A stretch of DNA of 64,000 nt from Culturomica massiliensis (lineage in GTDB: Bacteria; Bacteroidota; Bacteroidia; Bacteroidales; Marinifilaceae). The DNA is taken from positions 3,940,639 through 4,004,638 of the forward strand of contig NZ_LT594621.1 in assembly GCF_900091655.1 (NCBI RefSeq). Reading direction: 5' to 3'. A model generated the notes under the pieces. That model made no database searches, was not told the origin of the DNA, and was given only the letters and a program-made list of their open reading frames with translations. Every line of letters begins with the position of its first letter. The stretch's first letter is position 1. Positions 34,793 to 42,117 of this stretch are shown here, in pieces. Position numbers and translations under genes: made by a program.

Positions 34793-37438
34793 ATGAAAAA
34801 ACATCTCATATATCTTTGCATGGCCTCTGTTTTAGGATTGACAAGCTGTGAGGACTTTAATGACAAACACTTCGACGGATTGGACGATATGACCAAGCCG
34901 GAGAATGTATTGAATAAGGATTATACGCTTACCGCCGATGATTATTCTGCTATCAGCGGTTATAAGGAGGCTGATATTATGGCCCTTCTGACCGGTGACG
35001 AGGCGACAAAAAAAGAGAAAGCAGAGAAGATCGTAACGGCTTTAAAAGCAGCTAAAAGCAATCAGTACCTGACTCCTGCCGCAGAACCGAGAACGGTTTT
35101 ACCGCTTTTTATGTCAAAAAACTGGAAAACGGCTTCTCTGGGCGCTACCATTCGTGCAAGCTATAATTATGTTCCCAATGCACCGGCTTATCTGGCTGAA
35201 TTGGCTGCTGCCGATACTTATGAATTGACGGCTGCGGATTATGAAACCATTTGGGGAATTCCGGATGTGTCTTACCTGACTCCGTCCAAGAGTCCGGAAA
35301 AAAGTCTGCCGAAAGTTTTGGAAGGGGCGATTGAAAATCCCGTAACCGGAGAGTATGTGGTAGTATCTTACAAATATTCTGCCAATGAACCGGGTTCAGG
35401 CGGCGGAGAAGAGGAAACTTTCGACAAGATCGGAGATGTAATAACGGCCGGCCCCGGAAATTATAAAGTAAAAGGTACGGTGATTGCTACATACAAGAAT
35501 GGTTTTCTGGTATCCGACGGTACCGCTTCGATTCTGGTGTATCTGGAGGGAAAGCCTTCAAATAATGCAATCGGAGATATTGTTACCGTTGAAGGAACGA
35601 CAACCGAGTTTGGCGGCATGAGCCAATTTCCGAACACATCTGTTGTAACGAAAGTGGGAGTTGAAGAATATACACAACCCGTACCGAGTCAGTGGGGCGC
35701 TGCGGAAATGGATGCTTATCTGACAGGGGTTTCCGTACAGTATATTTCATACGTCGGGACATTATCTATCAGTGGTAGTTATTATAACGTCAATATAGAA
35801 GGTGCAGCAAAAGCGATCGGAAGTATTAAATATCCGGCTGATGGTTTTATCGACGCTTCCCTGAACGGTCAGAAAGTGATTGTAACGGGTTATACTATCG
35901 GTGTTTCCAGCAGTAAATACGTTAATACGATGGCTACTGACGTAGTAGCTTTGTCTCACTATGATGAAATCGGTACGGTAGCTGCGGCTGAGGCCGGTGA
36001 ATATACGGTAAGGGGTACGATTTGCGCGGAATACAAACAAGGATTTCTGCTTACCGACGGAACGGGATATATACTGACATTCCTGGGAAGTTCTTACGAC
36101 GGGGCTTATTCGGCAGGTGATGTGATGACCGTATCCGGAACGACTACAAAATATAGCGGATTGATGCAGTTCCCGAAGGAGTCGACGGTTACTTTAGCGG
36201 CTCATGGCTCTTATAGTTATCCGACAGCGGCCTCGATGGATGCTGCAGCAATGGATGCTTATCTGGCAGCCCCTGAGGTGAAGTTTGTTTCTTATACGGG
36301 AACCTTGTCTATCAGCGGAAATTATTATAATGTAAATGTGGCTGGAACGACGACCGCAATCGGAAGCATACAATATCCGTTAAGCGATATGGTTGATCCG
36401 GCATTAAACGGACAGGAGGTAACGGTAACCGGATTTGCTATCGGTGTTTCCAGTAATAAATATGTTAATACGATGGCTGTTTCCGTGACGGCGGCAGGCA
36501 GTTCGTCTTCTGTTGCCCTTGCTGCTTCAGCCGATTATGTGCCGGCACTGAATAAATTCAGCCGTTCGCCATTGTCTTCCAGAGCTGCTGCTGTAGCTAC
36601 AGAAATTCAGTATGCTGTTTATGTTTACGATGGTTCAGCCTGGAAGGCACCTGAAAAAGTGACGATCCTTAATCCTGCCGATTATAAGGCAATGGGAGAA
36701 CCGGGTACACATAATAATTTCAGTTCCTCCATCGATCCTCAAAATTATTTGCCGCAGTTCCTGGGATTGAAATATCCGTATGCTCAGGCCGGTGATACGA
36801 TGGCTGTGGTGTATAATTATTATAACGGGGATGCGACGGTATTGAAAGCCGACGAATATGTATTTACAGCCGGTGCATGGACATACAACACACAGCCTGT
36901 AACCGTTGTGACCGAGCAATATGCCCTGGCGGAAAACGGATGGGTATTCAGTCCGGATGTAACCATTACCCTGGTGCCGGGTAGAAATGCCGAGACGAAT
37001 CACTATTTTCAGAAACTGACCGATTGGGTATGGGAGAATATCGATCAGAAAGAAGGCGTTACAGAGAAAGGGAAAGGCTATGTAACCTCTTACGGTAATA
37101 ACGATTATTACTATGGAGGTTCTGCTTATCAGAATAATTTCGATTTCCGTCCGTCGGCTTGGAAAGCTCAAAATGAAAAAGCTTACGGAGAAATGCCGGA
37201 TGAAGATCTGACGGCTTTGATGTGGGAACGCCTGCCGGAAGCTTTGTTACATATGCTGGAATGTGCATATCCGGATGTTCAATTGGAAGATGTCCCCGTT
37301 ACCTATGTGCTTAAATTCGGAGTATACGGTATAGAAGGGTCCAGTGCTACCAAATATTATACGGCACGTTATAAATTGACCGGTAAAGGTGAATTTACCT
37401 ATGTGGAAGATTCTTTAAAAGAAATCAGTAGTTTATAA
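34793..37438 (+). CDS. Surface lipoprotein with two OB-fold-like modules
   Basis: This 881-aa lipoprotein (lipobox LTSC, Cys 19) follows its receptor by 27 bases. Residues ~40-200 share the LTADDYSAISG and LTAADYETIWG repeats with the paralogue at 26639. Residues ~210-387 and ~390-565 are two tandem similar modules (YKVKGTVIATYKNGFLVSDG; YTVRGTICAEYKQGFLLTDG; both followed by LSISGxYYNVN), resembling OB-fold domains of the DUF5689 kind. Residues ~590-881 match the paralogue's C-terminus. OB folds often bind nucleic acid, which would suit the neighbouring nuclease. The stop codon overlaps the nuclease start by one base. Confidence 0.8.
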   Translation: MKKHLIYLCMASVLGLTSCEDFNDKHFDGLDDMTKPENVLNKDYTLTADDYSAISGYKEADIMALLTGDEATKKEKAEKIVTALKAAKSNQYLTPAAEPRTVLPLFMSKNWKTASLGATIRASYNYVPNAPAYLAELAAADTYELTAADYETIWGIPDVSYLTPSKSPEKSLPKVLEGAIENPVTGEYVVVSYKYSANEPGSGGGEEETFDKIGDVITAGPGNYKVKGTVIATYKNGFLVSDGTASILVYLEGKPSNNAIGDIVTVEGTTTEFGGMSQFPNTSVVTKVGVEEYTQPVPSQWGAAEMDAYLTGVSVQYISYVGTLSISGSYYNVNIEGAAKAIGSIKYPADGFIDASLNGQKVIVTGYTIGVSSSKYVNTMATDVVALSHYDEIGTVAAAEAGEYTVRGTICAEYKQGFLLTDGTGYILTFLGSSYDGAYSAGDVMTVSGTTTKYSGLMQFPKESTVTLAAHGSYSYPTAASMDAAAMDAYLAAPEVKFVSYTGTLSISGNYYNVNVAGTTTAIGSIQYPLSDMVDPALNGQEVTVTGFAIGVSSNKYVNTMAVSVTAAGSSSSVALAASADYVPALNKFSRSPLSSRAAAVATEIQYAVYVYDGSAWKAPEKVTILNPADYKAMGEPGTHNNFSSSIDPQNYLPQFLGLKYPYAQAGDTMAVVYNYYNGDATVLKADEYVFTAGAWTYNTQPVTVVTEQYALAENGWVFSPDVTITLVPGRNAETNHYFQKLTDWVWENIDQKEGVTEKGKGYVTSYGNNDYYYGGSAYQNNFDFRPSAWKAQNEKAYGEMPDEDLTALMWERLPEALLHMLECAYPDVQLEDVPVTYVLKFGVYGIEGSSATKYYTARYKLTGKGEFTYVEDSLKEISSL

Positions 37439-38565
37439 TGAAAGGAATAAAATCTGTTTCAACTTTAATTGCGGGCAGCGGAATGCTGCTCGCAATGCTT
37501 TTTGCTGCCTGTGACGATACGGACGAACGGGCAGAGTTGTCTTCGGAATCAAACCTGTCGGCCGTACCCGGTGCAGGTGGTGAGTATACACTGAATGTCG
37601 GTGCGGAGGGGTCCTGGGTTATTTCCCTTTCGGGAACCGGTAGTCAGTGGTGTAACGTCGACCCGTTGCGGGGAGTGGACGATGGCGTTGTAAATGTCGT
37701 TATCGCCCCGAACGACGAACGGACTTCCCGGAATACGTTGCTTACCCTGGCCAGTGGAGCCAGCAGGGATACTTTGCGGATTACGCAACAGGCAACGGAG
37801 GAGAATTTTACAAATGTGATTGCCGGTCGCCTGGAAATTCCCCGTCTGACCGGAGAGACGGATTACAAGTTTATCGACCATTCCGTCACCTATCAGAATA
37901 AAACGGTGCATAACTATTGCATGGAATATAACCTTCCCAAACGGCATGCCCGTTGGGTCGCTTTTAAAGCCTATGATGTGACGGCTGCCGATAATGTTAG
38001 CCGCACGGATGCCTGGGGCGACGATCCGCAGGTGCCGGCTGAATACCGGACGACGAAAACGGATTACAGCGGATACGACCGGGGGCATTTGGTGGCTTCA
38101 AACGACCGCCGTTACTCTAAGGAAGCCAATGAGCAGACGTTTTATTACTCCAATATGAGTCCGCAATTGTCGGGCTTCAACCAGAAAATCTGGCAAAAGC
38201 TCGAGGAAGATGTCAAAGCCTGGATGCAGGATGCCGCTTTGAGAGATACGCTGTATGTCGTCAAAGGAGGAACGATTGCCGATGATCAGATCATCAAACT
38301 GACCGGGGAGCACAATAATGTAGCTGTGCCTAAGTATTATTATATGGCGGTTTTGGCTCGTAAAAACGATAGTTATAAAGCCATTGCTTTCTGGTTGGAA
38401 CACAAAGAGTATTCTCAGCCTTATCATTTGAAAAGCCTGACACTGACAATCGATCAGTTGGAGGAGAAAACCGGTATCGATTTTTTCCCGGGTTTACCCG
38501 ACTCTGTGGAAAGAACGGTGGAAGCCGTGTGTGACGTGAACGATTGGACCTGGATTACGGAGTAA
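37438..38565 (+). CDS. Exported DNA/RNA non-specific endonuclease with BACON-like domain
   Basis: This 375-aa lipoprotein (lipobox FAAC, Cys 25) has a BACON-like beta-sandwich at ~38-120 (GAEGSWVIS to TLRITQQ) and a NUC1/Serratia-type nuclease domain at ~125-375. The active-site motif DRGH is at 214-217 with general base H217, and the metal-binding Asn is probably N248 in SGFNQKIW, 31 residues later as in Serratia nuclease. Such enzymes cut single- and double-stranded DNA and RNA. Translation is coupled to the upstream lipoprotein (overlap TAATG). It probably acts on the outside of the cell. Confidence 0.9.
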   Translation: MKGIKSVSTLIAGSGMLLAMLFAACDDTDERAELSSESNLSAVPGAGGEYTLNVGAEGSWVISLSGTGSQWCNVDPLRGVDDGVVNVVIAPNDERTSRNTLLTLASGASRDTLRITQQATEENFTNVIAGRLEIPRLTGETDYKFIDHSVTYQNKTVHNYCMEYNLPKRHARWVAFKAYDVTAADNVSRTDAWGDDPQVPAEYRTTKTDYSGYDRGHLVASNDRRYSKEANEQTFYYSNMSPQLSGFNQKIWQKLEEDVKAWMQDAALRDTLYVVKGGTIADDQIIKLTGEHNNVAVPKYYYMAVLARKNDSYKAIAFWLEHKEYSQPYHLKSLTLTIDQLEEKTGIDFFPGLPDSVERTVEAVCDVNDWTWITE

Positions 38566-38577
38566 ACGGGGCTTCAT

Positions 38578-38622
38578 AAAATAAACCGGCCGGAAAGTCA
38601 AACTTTCCGGCCGGTTTATTTT
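38578..38622. terminator. Bidirectional terminator, nuclease/5'-nucleotidase
   Basis: A long perfect stem (ATAAACCGGCCGGAAAGT at 38581-38598 with 38602-38619) has a 3-base loop and A/T tracts on both sides. It ends the TonB-nuclease operon and may also stop the converging nucleotidase transcript. Confidence 0.9.
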
Positions 38623-38629
38623 ATGATTT

Positions 38630-38767
38630 ACGATTGACGAATCCTCTTTTTCGCTGGAGAGAATAGTGTGTATAATCTATAATCGTAAATCGTAAATCGT
38701 AAATCGTAAATCATAAATCATAAATCATAAATCATAAATCATAAATCATAAATCTAAAATCGTAAAT
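38630..38767. repeat. Heptamer repeat element with 12 tandem 7-mers (copy 4)
   Basis: A short left arm (ATGATTTACGATTGACG) is followed by a unique centre and then 12 perfect 7-bp units at 38684-38767: CGTAAAT four times, CATAAAT six times, CTAAAAT once and CGTAAAT once. It lies between convergent genes. The unit is the same as in the other family copies. Confidence 0.85.
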
Positions 38768-38787
38768 CCCAATATGTCCGGACTGTC

Positions 38788-40560
38788 TCAATGCTGTTCG
38801 TAAAGCAATTGATAATCTTTTTCCTTGCCTTTTTTAAACCATCTTTTGGGAACGACTTTCCAATCGTTGCGGCATTGGGGGTCCAATGTTTTTTTGTCCC
38901 GGATGTATTCCGTGATATAGAAACGGACATCTTTGGGCATGATTTTGATGATCCGGGAGTCGATTTCCGCCTTATCCCAGCCCAGTCCTTTTGTCAAATG
39001 ACCTCCGCCGCCGTTTGCCCGGTAAGAGTTGATGGCTACGCTATACGTCCGGTTTTCATCGAACGGCGTACCGTCGGACATCGAAAGGATGTCGACCCGT
39101 TCGCCCGGTTGCTTTGTGACGTCGACGGTATATTTAATTCCGGCAGCACAGGAGTAGTTGAAAAAATCCGAAGCAAGTATATAGTAGCCTTTGTTGTTTT
39201 TCAGCAGCTTGCCGGTAGAGTCACTTTTAAAACGCAGCAGATGGTCTTTGGCCGATTGCATGGTGTTGTATTGCAATCCATAGGCATATTCAAGATAACG
39301 GTCGATTTCCTTGCCGGTGAAAGACAGGGTGTAAAGTCCGTTTTCATAACTGTATAGGTTGAACATGTCCCGGATGGTCACAGTTCCTTTCTGTATGAGA
39401 GCATCCATTTGTAATACGGTACTGAAAGAAATATCGGCTCCGGTGGTTGCCAGTTGTGCGTTGTGGATGAAATCGGTAAAGGCAGAGGGACCGAACAGGC
39501 CGTCGCGTCCGGACAAAGGCTCTTTAAATTCTCCGATTTCGGTATTGATGTATGCTTTTACCTTTTCAATAGCCGGAGCAAAGCGGTTCAGGTAAGCCGT
39601 ATCTTTTTCAATTTTTGACAGATCGATTAACGCTGTCGTGATATTTTTGTCGTAAGCGTTTCCCACGCGGGTCAGCGTAATGTCAATCTTTCCGAGATAA
39701 TTGGCATGGGATTTCGGGTCGAGGATCACAACCTTGTGTCCGGCATTGTTCGTAATTTCCATTTGTTTTGCCTGGTGGTCGTGGCCGAGGATAATGACGT
39801 CGAAACCGTCCACCTGTTGGGCAACTAATACGCCTGCATTTTCATTGCGCGGAGTTTCGGCGTTTTCTCCTGCATAATTGTAGTTGAAGCCGGAATGGAA
39901 AAGTCCGACGAGTAAATCCGGTTGTTCTTTCTTTTGGATTTCGCTTACCCAATAGCGGGCTGTCTTTACCATATCTTCAAAATCCATGCCTTCCCACAAT
40001 TTTTTCGGCAGCCATTTGTATATACCGGGAGTGGTCATGCCCAGAACGGCAATTTTCAGTCCGTTACGCTCAATAACGGTGTAAGGCTGAAAATACGGTT
40101 GTCCCGTGGCTGTATTTATTGTGTTGGCCGAAAGCCAGGGGAAATTTAATTCGTGAACGATTTTATCGTATACCGGATGCCCGGCTTCGATGTCGTGATT
40201 GCCGACGGATGCCGCATCGTATCCCAGATAATTCATCACTTCTGCCGTCAGGTTGGTCACACCGGTATCGATGAAATTATAGTAATAGTCGTTGGGCTGG
40301 CCTTGCAGAAAATCTCCGTTGTCCAGAAAAATAACACGGTTGCTGTCCTGCATCCGGGCGTTTTTGATTGCCGTAGACACATTGGCCAGACTGCTTTTGT
40401 TCGGACGATCCCGTTTCAGGTCGTAATCGTATATCGTTCCGTGGACATCCGAAGTACAATAAATAGTCAGCGTGGCCTTTTCCGGTTTGGAATTACAGGA
40501 AACAGCCAGAGCCGATAAAAGAATGAGGTTGATCAACAACCGGAAAAAATGTGGTTTCAT
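38788..40560 (-). CDS. Lipoprotein 5'-nucleotidase / 2',3'-cyclic phosphodiesterase (UshA/CpdB family)
   Basis: This 590-aa protein has a lipobox (AVSC, Cys 22), a calcineurin-like metallophosphatase domain and a C-terminal nucleotidase domain. Metal ligands are visible: D38 and H40 (TSDVHG), D83 (NGDFLQG), N121-H122-D123 (GNHD), then LFHSG and GHDH. Family members remove phosphate from nucleotides or cyclic nucleotides outside the cytoplasm, releasing nucleosides. It converges on the TonB-nuclease operon, so the two could act in sequence on extracellular nucleic acid, though they are transcribed separately. Confidence 0.9.
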   Translation of the reverse strand: MKPHFFRLLINLILLSALAVSCNSKPEKATLTIYCTSDVHGTIYDYDLKRDRPNKSSLANVSTAIKNARMQDSNRVIFLDNGDFLQGQPNDYYYNFIDTGVTNLTAEVMNYLGYDAASVGNHDIEAGHPVYDKIVHELNFPWLSANTINTATGQPYFQPYTVIERNGLKIAVLGMTTPGIYKWLPKKLWEGMDFEDMVKTARYWVSEIQKKEQPDLLVGLFHSGFNYNYAGENAETPRNENAGVLVAQQVDGFDVIILGHDHQAKQMEITNNAGHKVVILDPKSHANYLGKIDITLTRVGNAYDKNITTALIDLSKIEKDTAYLNRFAPAIEKVKAYINTEIGEFKEPLSGRDGLFGPSAFTDFIHNAQLATTGADISFSTVLQMDALIQKGTVTIRDMFNLYSYENGLYTLSFTGKEIDRYLEYAYGLQYNTMQSAKDHLLRFKSDSTGKLLKNNKGYYILASDFFNYSCAAGIKYTVDVTKQPGERVDILSMSDGTPFDENRTYSVAINSYRANGGGGHLTKGLGWDKAEIDSRIIKIMPKDVRFYITEYIRDKKTLDPQCRNDWKVVPKRWFKKGKEKDYQLLYEQH

Positions 40561-40589
40561 TTTGTTAGCATTTGAATTTTACACCGTAA

Positions 40590-40597
40590 CAAAAGTA
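40590..40597 (-). promoter_or_regulatory. Candidate -7 promoter box for the 5'-nucleotidase
   Basis: On the minus strand TACTTTTG matches TAnnTTTG, about 30 bases before the ATG. The rest of the 354-bp gap 40561-40914 holds a rightward promoter-like box at 40685, two 18-bp repeats at 40701 and 40760, and AT-rich sequence with no coding frame. Confidence 0.5.
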
Positions 40598-40684
40598 ATA
40601 AAAAGAAACATGTAATCGGCCGGTTGTATAAATTGAAAAAATGTAAAAAATCCGGAGAAAATTTTAATAAAATTGTATTTTTTA

Positions 40685-40692
40685 TATATTTG
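40685..40692 (+). promoter_or_regulatory. Rightward -7 box abutting the inverted repeat
   Basis: TATATTTG is a perfect TAnnTTTG match ending 8 bases before the repeat at 40701. In the present orientation it would read antisense through the AraC gene. If the segment 40721-42001 were inverted, the same promoter would face the AraC gene in sense. Confidence 0.45.
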
Positions 40693-40700
40693 CAGAATTC

Positions 40701-40720
40701 CTCTACTTATAGATAGAGTG
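40701..40720 (+). repeat. 20-bp repeat, left arm of candidate invertible segment
   Basis: CTCTACTTATAGATAGAGTG is the exact reverse complement of 42002-42021. The core has 5-bp arms CTCTA/TAGAG around 8 bases, like the core site of a tyrosine recombinase. Confidence 0.8.
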
Positions 40721-40759
40721 CGACCCCAAAATACAACAGTTTTTAAATATTTACACTCC

Positions 40760-40777
40760 CTCTACTTATAGATAGAG
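40760..40777 (+). repeat. Second direct copy of the 18-bp repeat
   Basis: CTCTACTTATAGATAGAG recurs 59 bases after the first copy. The ~22 bases before it (TTTTTAAATATTTACACTCC) also resemble those before copy one, so a unit of about 40 bp is duplicated. Confidence 0.8.
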
Positions 40778-40914
40778 ATACAGCCTTTAATTGATAAGGA
40801 CTATACCTTTTCACGGGACAAAGATAGTATCTCTGTTATAATATCCATTAACAAAACGTGCGAATCTTTTATCATTTCGTTTTACTTGCCTTTTTTTCCT
40901 TATTTTTCTGCGAA

Positions 40915-41790
40915 TTAGTGACTAACTTCCTGTTGCTGTTTGATTAACTCTCCCGGAGTACAATTAAATTCGCGCATACAAAACCGGTTAAATTGTACAG
41001 GAGAGTCGAAATTAAACAGGTCCATCAGTTCCTTGATTGTGATGTTCGGGATCGCAGCTTTTATAAATACCTGGTGCCGGATTTGTTTCAGCATCCATTG
41101 CCTGGGCGACATTCCGAACTCTTTTGAGAATTTTGCATAAAATGCGTTCTTACTCATCTTTAAAAGTTCGATTAATTCCTCCACATTTTCCGCCTTGGTA
41201 TAGTTTTTCAAAACCATATCTTTAAACTTCAATTTTTTCCCCATGATGGGAAAAAACAATTGTACAATTTCTTCTTTTGTATAAAATCCACGCAGATACA
41301 GAAAGAATTCCTTGTGTTTAATCTCGTGTAAATGAGCGCAGTTCATTCCGCTTTTCAGGCAGAACACCAGCAGGTCGATAAACTCGTTGAGCGGATGTCT
41401 GATTTCCAAAGGCGTGAAATCATAGTGAACATCGTTGCATAAATCATAATAGGATTGCAGCATATTGACGTCGCATACGTTTCGTACCATTCCGAAGCTG
41501 AATAACAGCAGCTTACAGTCTTTTTGGGTATAAGCGTCAACCAAAGCTCCCCTGGGTAAAAGCACCATTTCCGAAGAGGAGATTTTACGGTTGTCATACT
41601 GATTGCAACTGATAATGCATTCACCTTCAATGAGAATGACGACGTTGTTGTATTGCAGTTTGGGTTCATATACGTGCGTGCCGGGTGGAACTTCCAGGTA
41701 TTTGAATCCGGTGTCGATTTCTACCTGGTAATTTTTACAACTTTGGTGTTCGTTTACGTAAAGTAATTTGTTTAATAAGATTTCCCCCAT
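40915..41790 (-). CDS. AraC-family transcriptional regulator, divergent from the fimbrial operon
   Basis: This 291-aa protein has an N-terminal cupin-like ligand domain and a C-terminal AraC-type DNA-binding domain (SKNAFYAKFSKEFGMSPRQWMLKQIR; TIKELMDLFNFDSPVQFNRFCMREFNCTPGEL). It lies between inverted repeats and is read away from the fimbrial operon, 327 bases from that operon's start. By position it is the likely regulator of the fimbriae; the ligand is unknown. The frame is intact and has a good internal helix-turn-helix pattern. Confidence 0.88.
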   Translation of the reverse strand: MGEILLNKLLYVNEHQSCKNYQVEIDTGFKYLEVPPGTHVYEPKLQYNNVVILIEGECIISCNQYDNRKISSSEMVLLPRGALVDAYTQKDCKLLLFSFGMVRNVCDVNMLQSYYDLCNDVHYDFTPLEIRHPLNEFIDLLVFCLKSGMNCAHLHEIKHKEFFLYLRGFYTKEEIVQLFFPIMGKKLKFKDMVLKNYTKAENVEELIELLKMSKNAFYAKFSKEFGMSPRQWMLKQIRHQVFIKAAIPNITIKELMDLFNFDSPVQFNRFCMREFNCTPGELIKQQQEVSH

Positions 41791-41832
41791 GTTCTTTGTT
41801 TTTACTTATTTGAACAATATTATGTTGGCTGT

Positions 41833-41933
41833 GTTTCAGCAAAGTTTCAGTATATATTTTTCTAATCATCAGATATACAGATTTTTATGATGCTTGTTTG
41901 TATGTCTGATTTACATGTAATTTTTGCTGAAAC
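41833..41933. promoter_or_regulatory. Nested inverted repeats in the AraC/fimbrial control region
   Basis: Outer arms GTTTCAGCAAA (41833-41843) and TTTGCTGAAAC (41923-41933) are a perfect 11-bp inverted repeat. Inner arms ATCAGATATACA (41868-41879) and TGTATGTCTGAT (41899-41910) match in 11 of 12. GTTTCAG is also repeated directly at 41844-41850, giving the 11-bp spacing typical of AraC half-sites. The 327-bp gap 41791-42117 otherwise holds the inverted repeat at 42002-42021 and no coding frame. Confidence 0.6.
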
Positions 41934-42001
41934 ATTTTCTTATACCTTTTTGTTGTTAATGTATTGATATACATATGATTATGTCTTTTTATTTTCATGC
42001 A

Positions 42002-42021
42002 CACTCTATCTATAAGTAGAG
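42002..42021 (-). repeat. 20-bp repeat, right arm of candidate invertible segment
   Basis: CACTCTATCTATAAGTAGAG is the perfect inverse of 40701-40720. It lies 96 bases before the first fimbrillin start, between the regulatory dyads and the operon. Confidence 0.8.
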
Positions 42022-42117
42022 TTGATTTTTTATGTCGGAGAGTGGTGTGCTGCTTGACGAAAAAAGTGTAATAAAAATAAAAACTGTGTGTTTATTAATC
42101 ATCTTAAAAGTTTGACT

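Noticed and set aside
26639..37438. A standard SusCD polysaccharide utilisation locus
   Set aside because: The receptors are shorter than typical SusC, the partner lipoproteins have no SusD helical repeats, and no glycoside hydrolase is in either operon.
38684..38767. Tandem repeats that might be a CRISPR array
   Set aside because: Units are 7 bp with no spacers between them.
40701..40777. Two direct repeats that might start a CRISPR array
   Set aside because: Repeats are only 18 bp, there are just two in that orientation, and no cas gene is present; an inverted third copy fits an inversion or binding site better.
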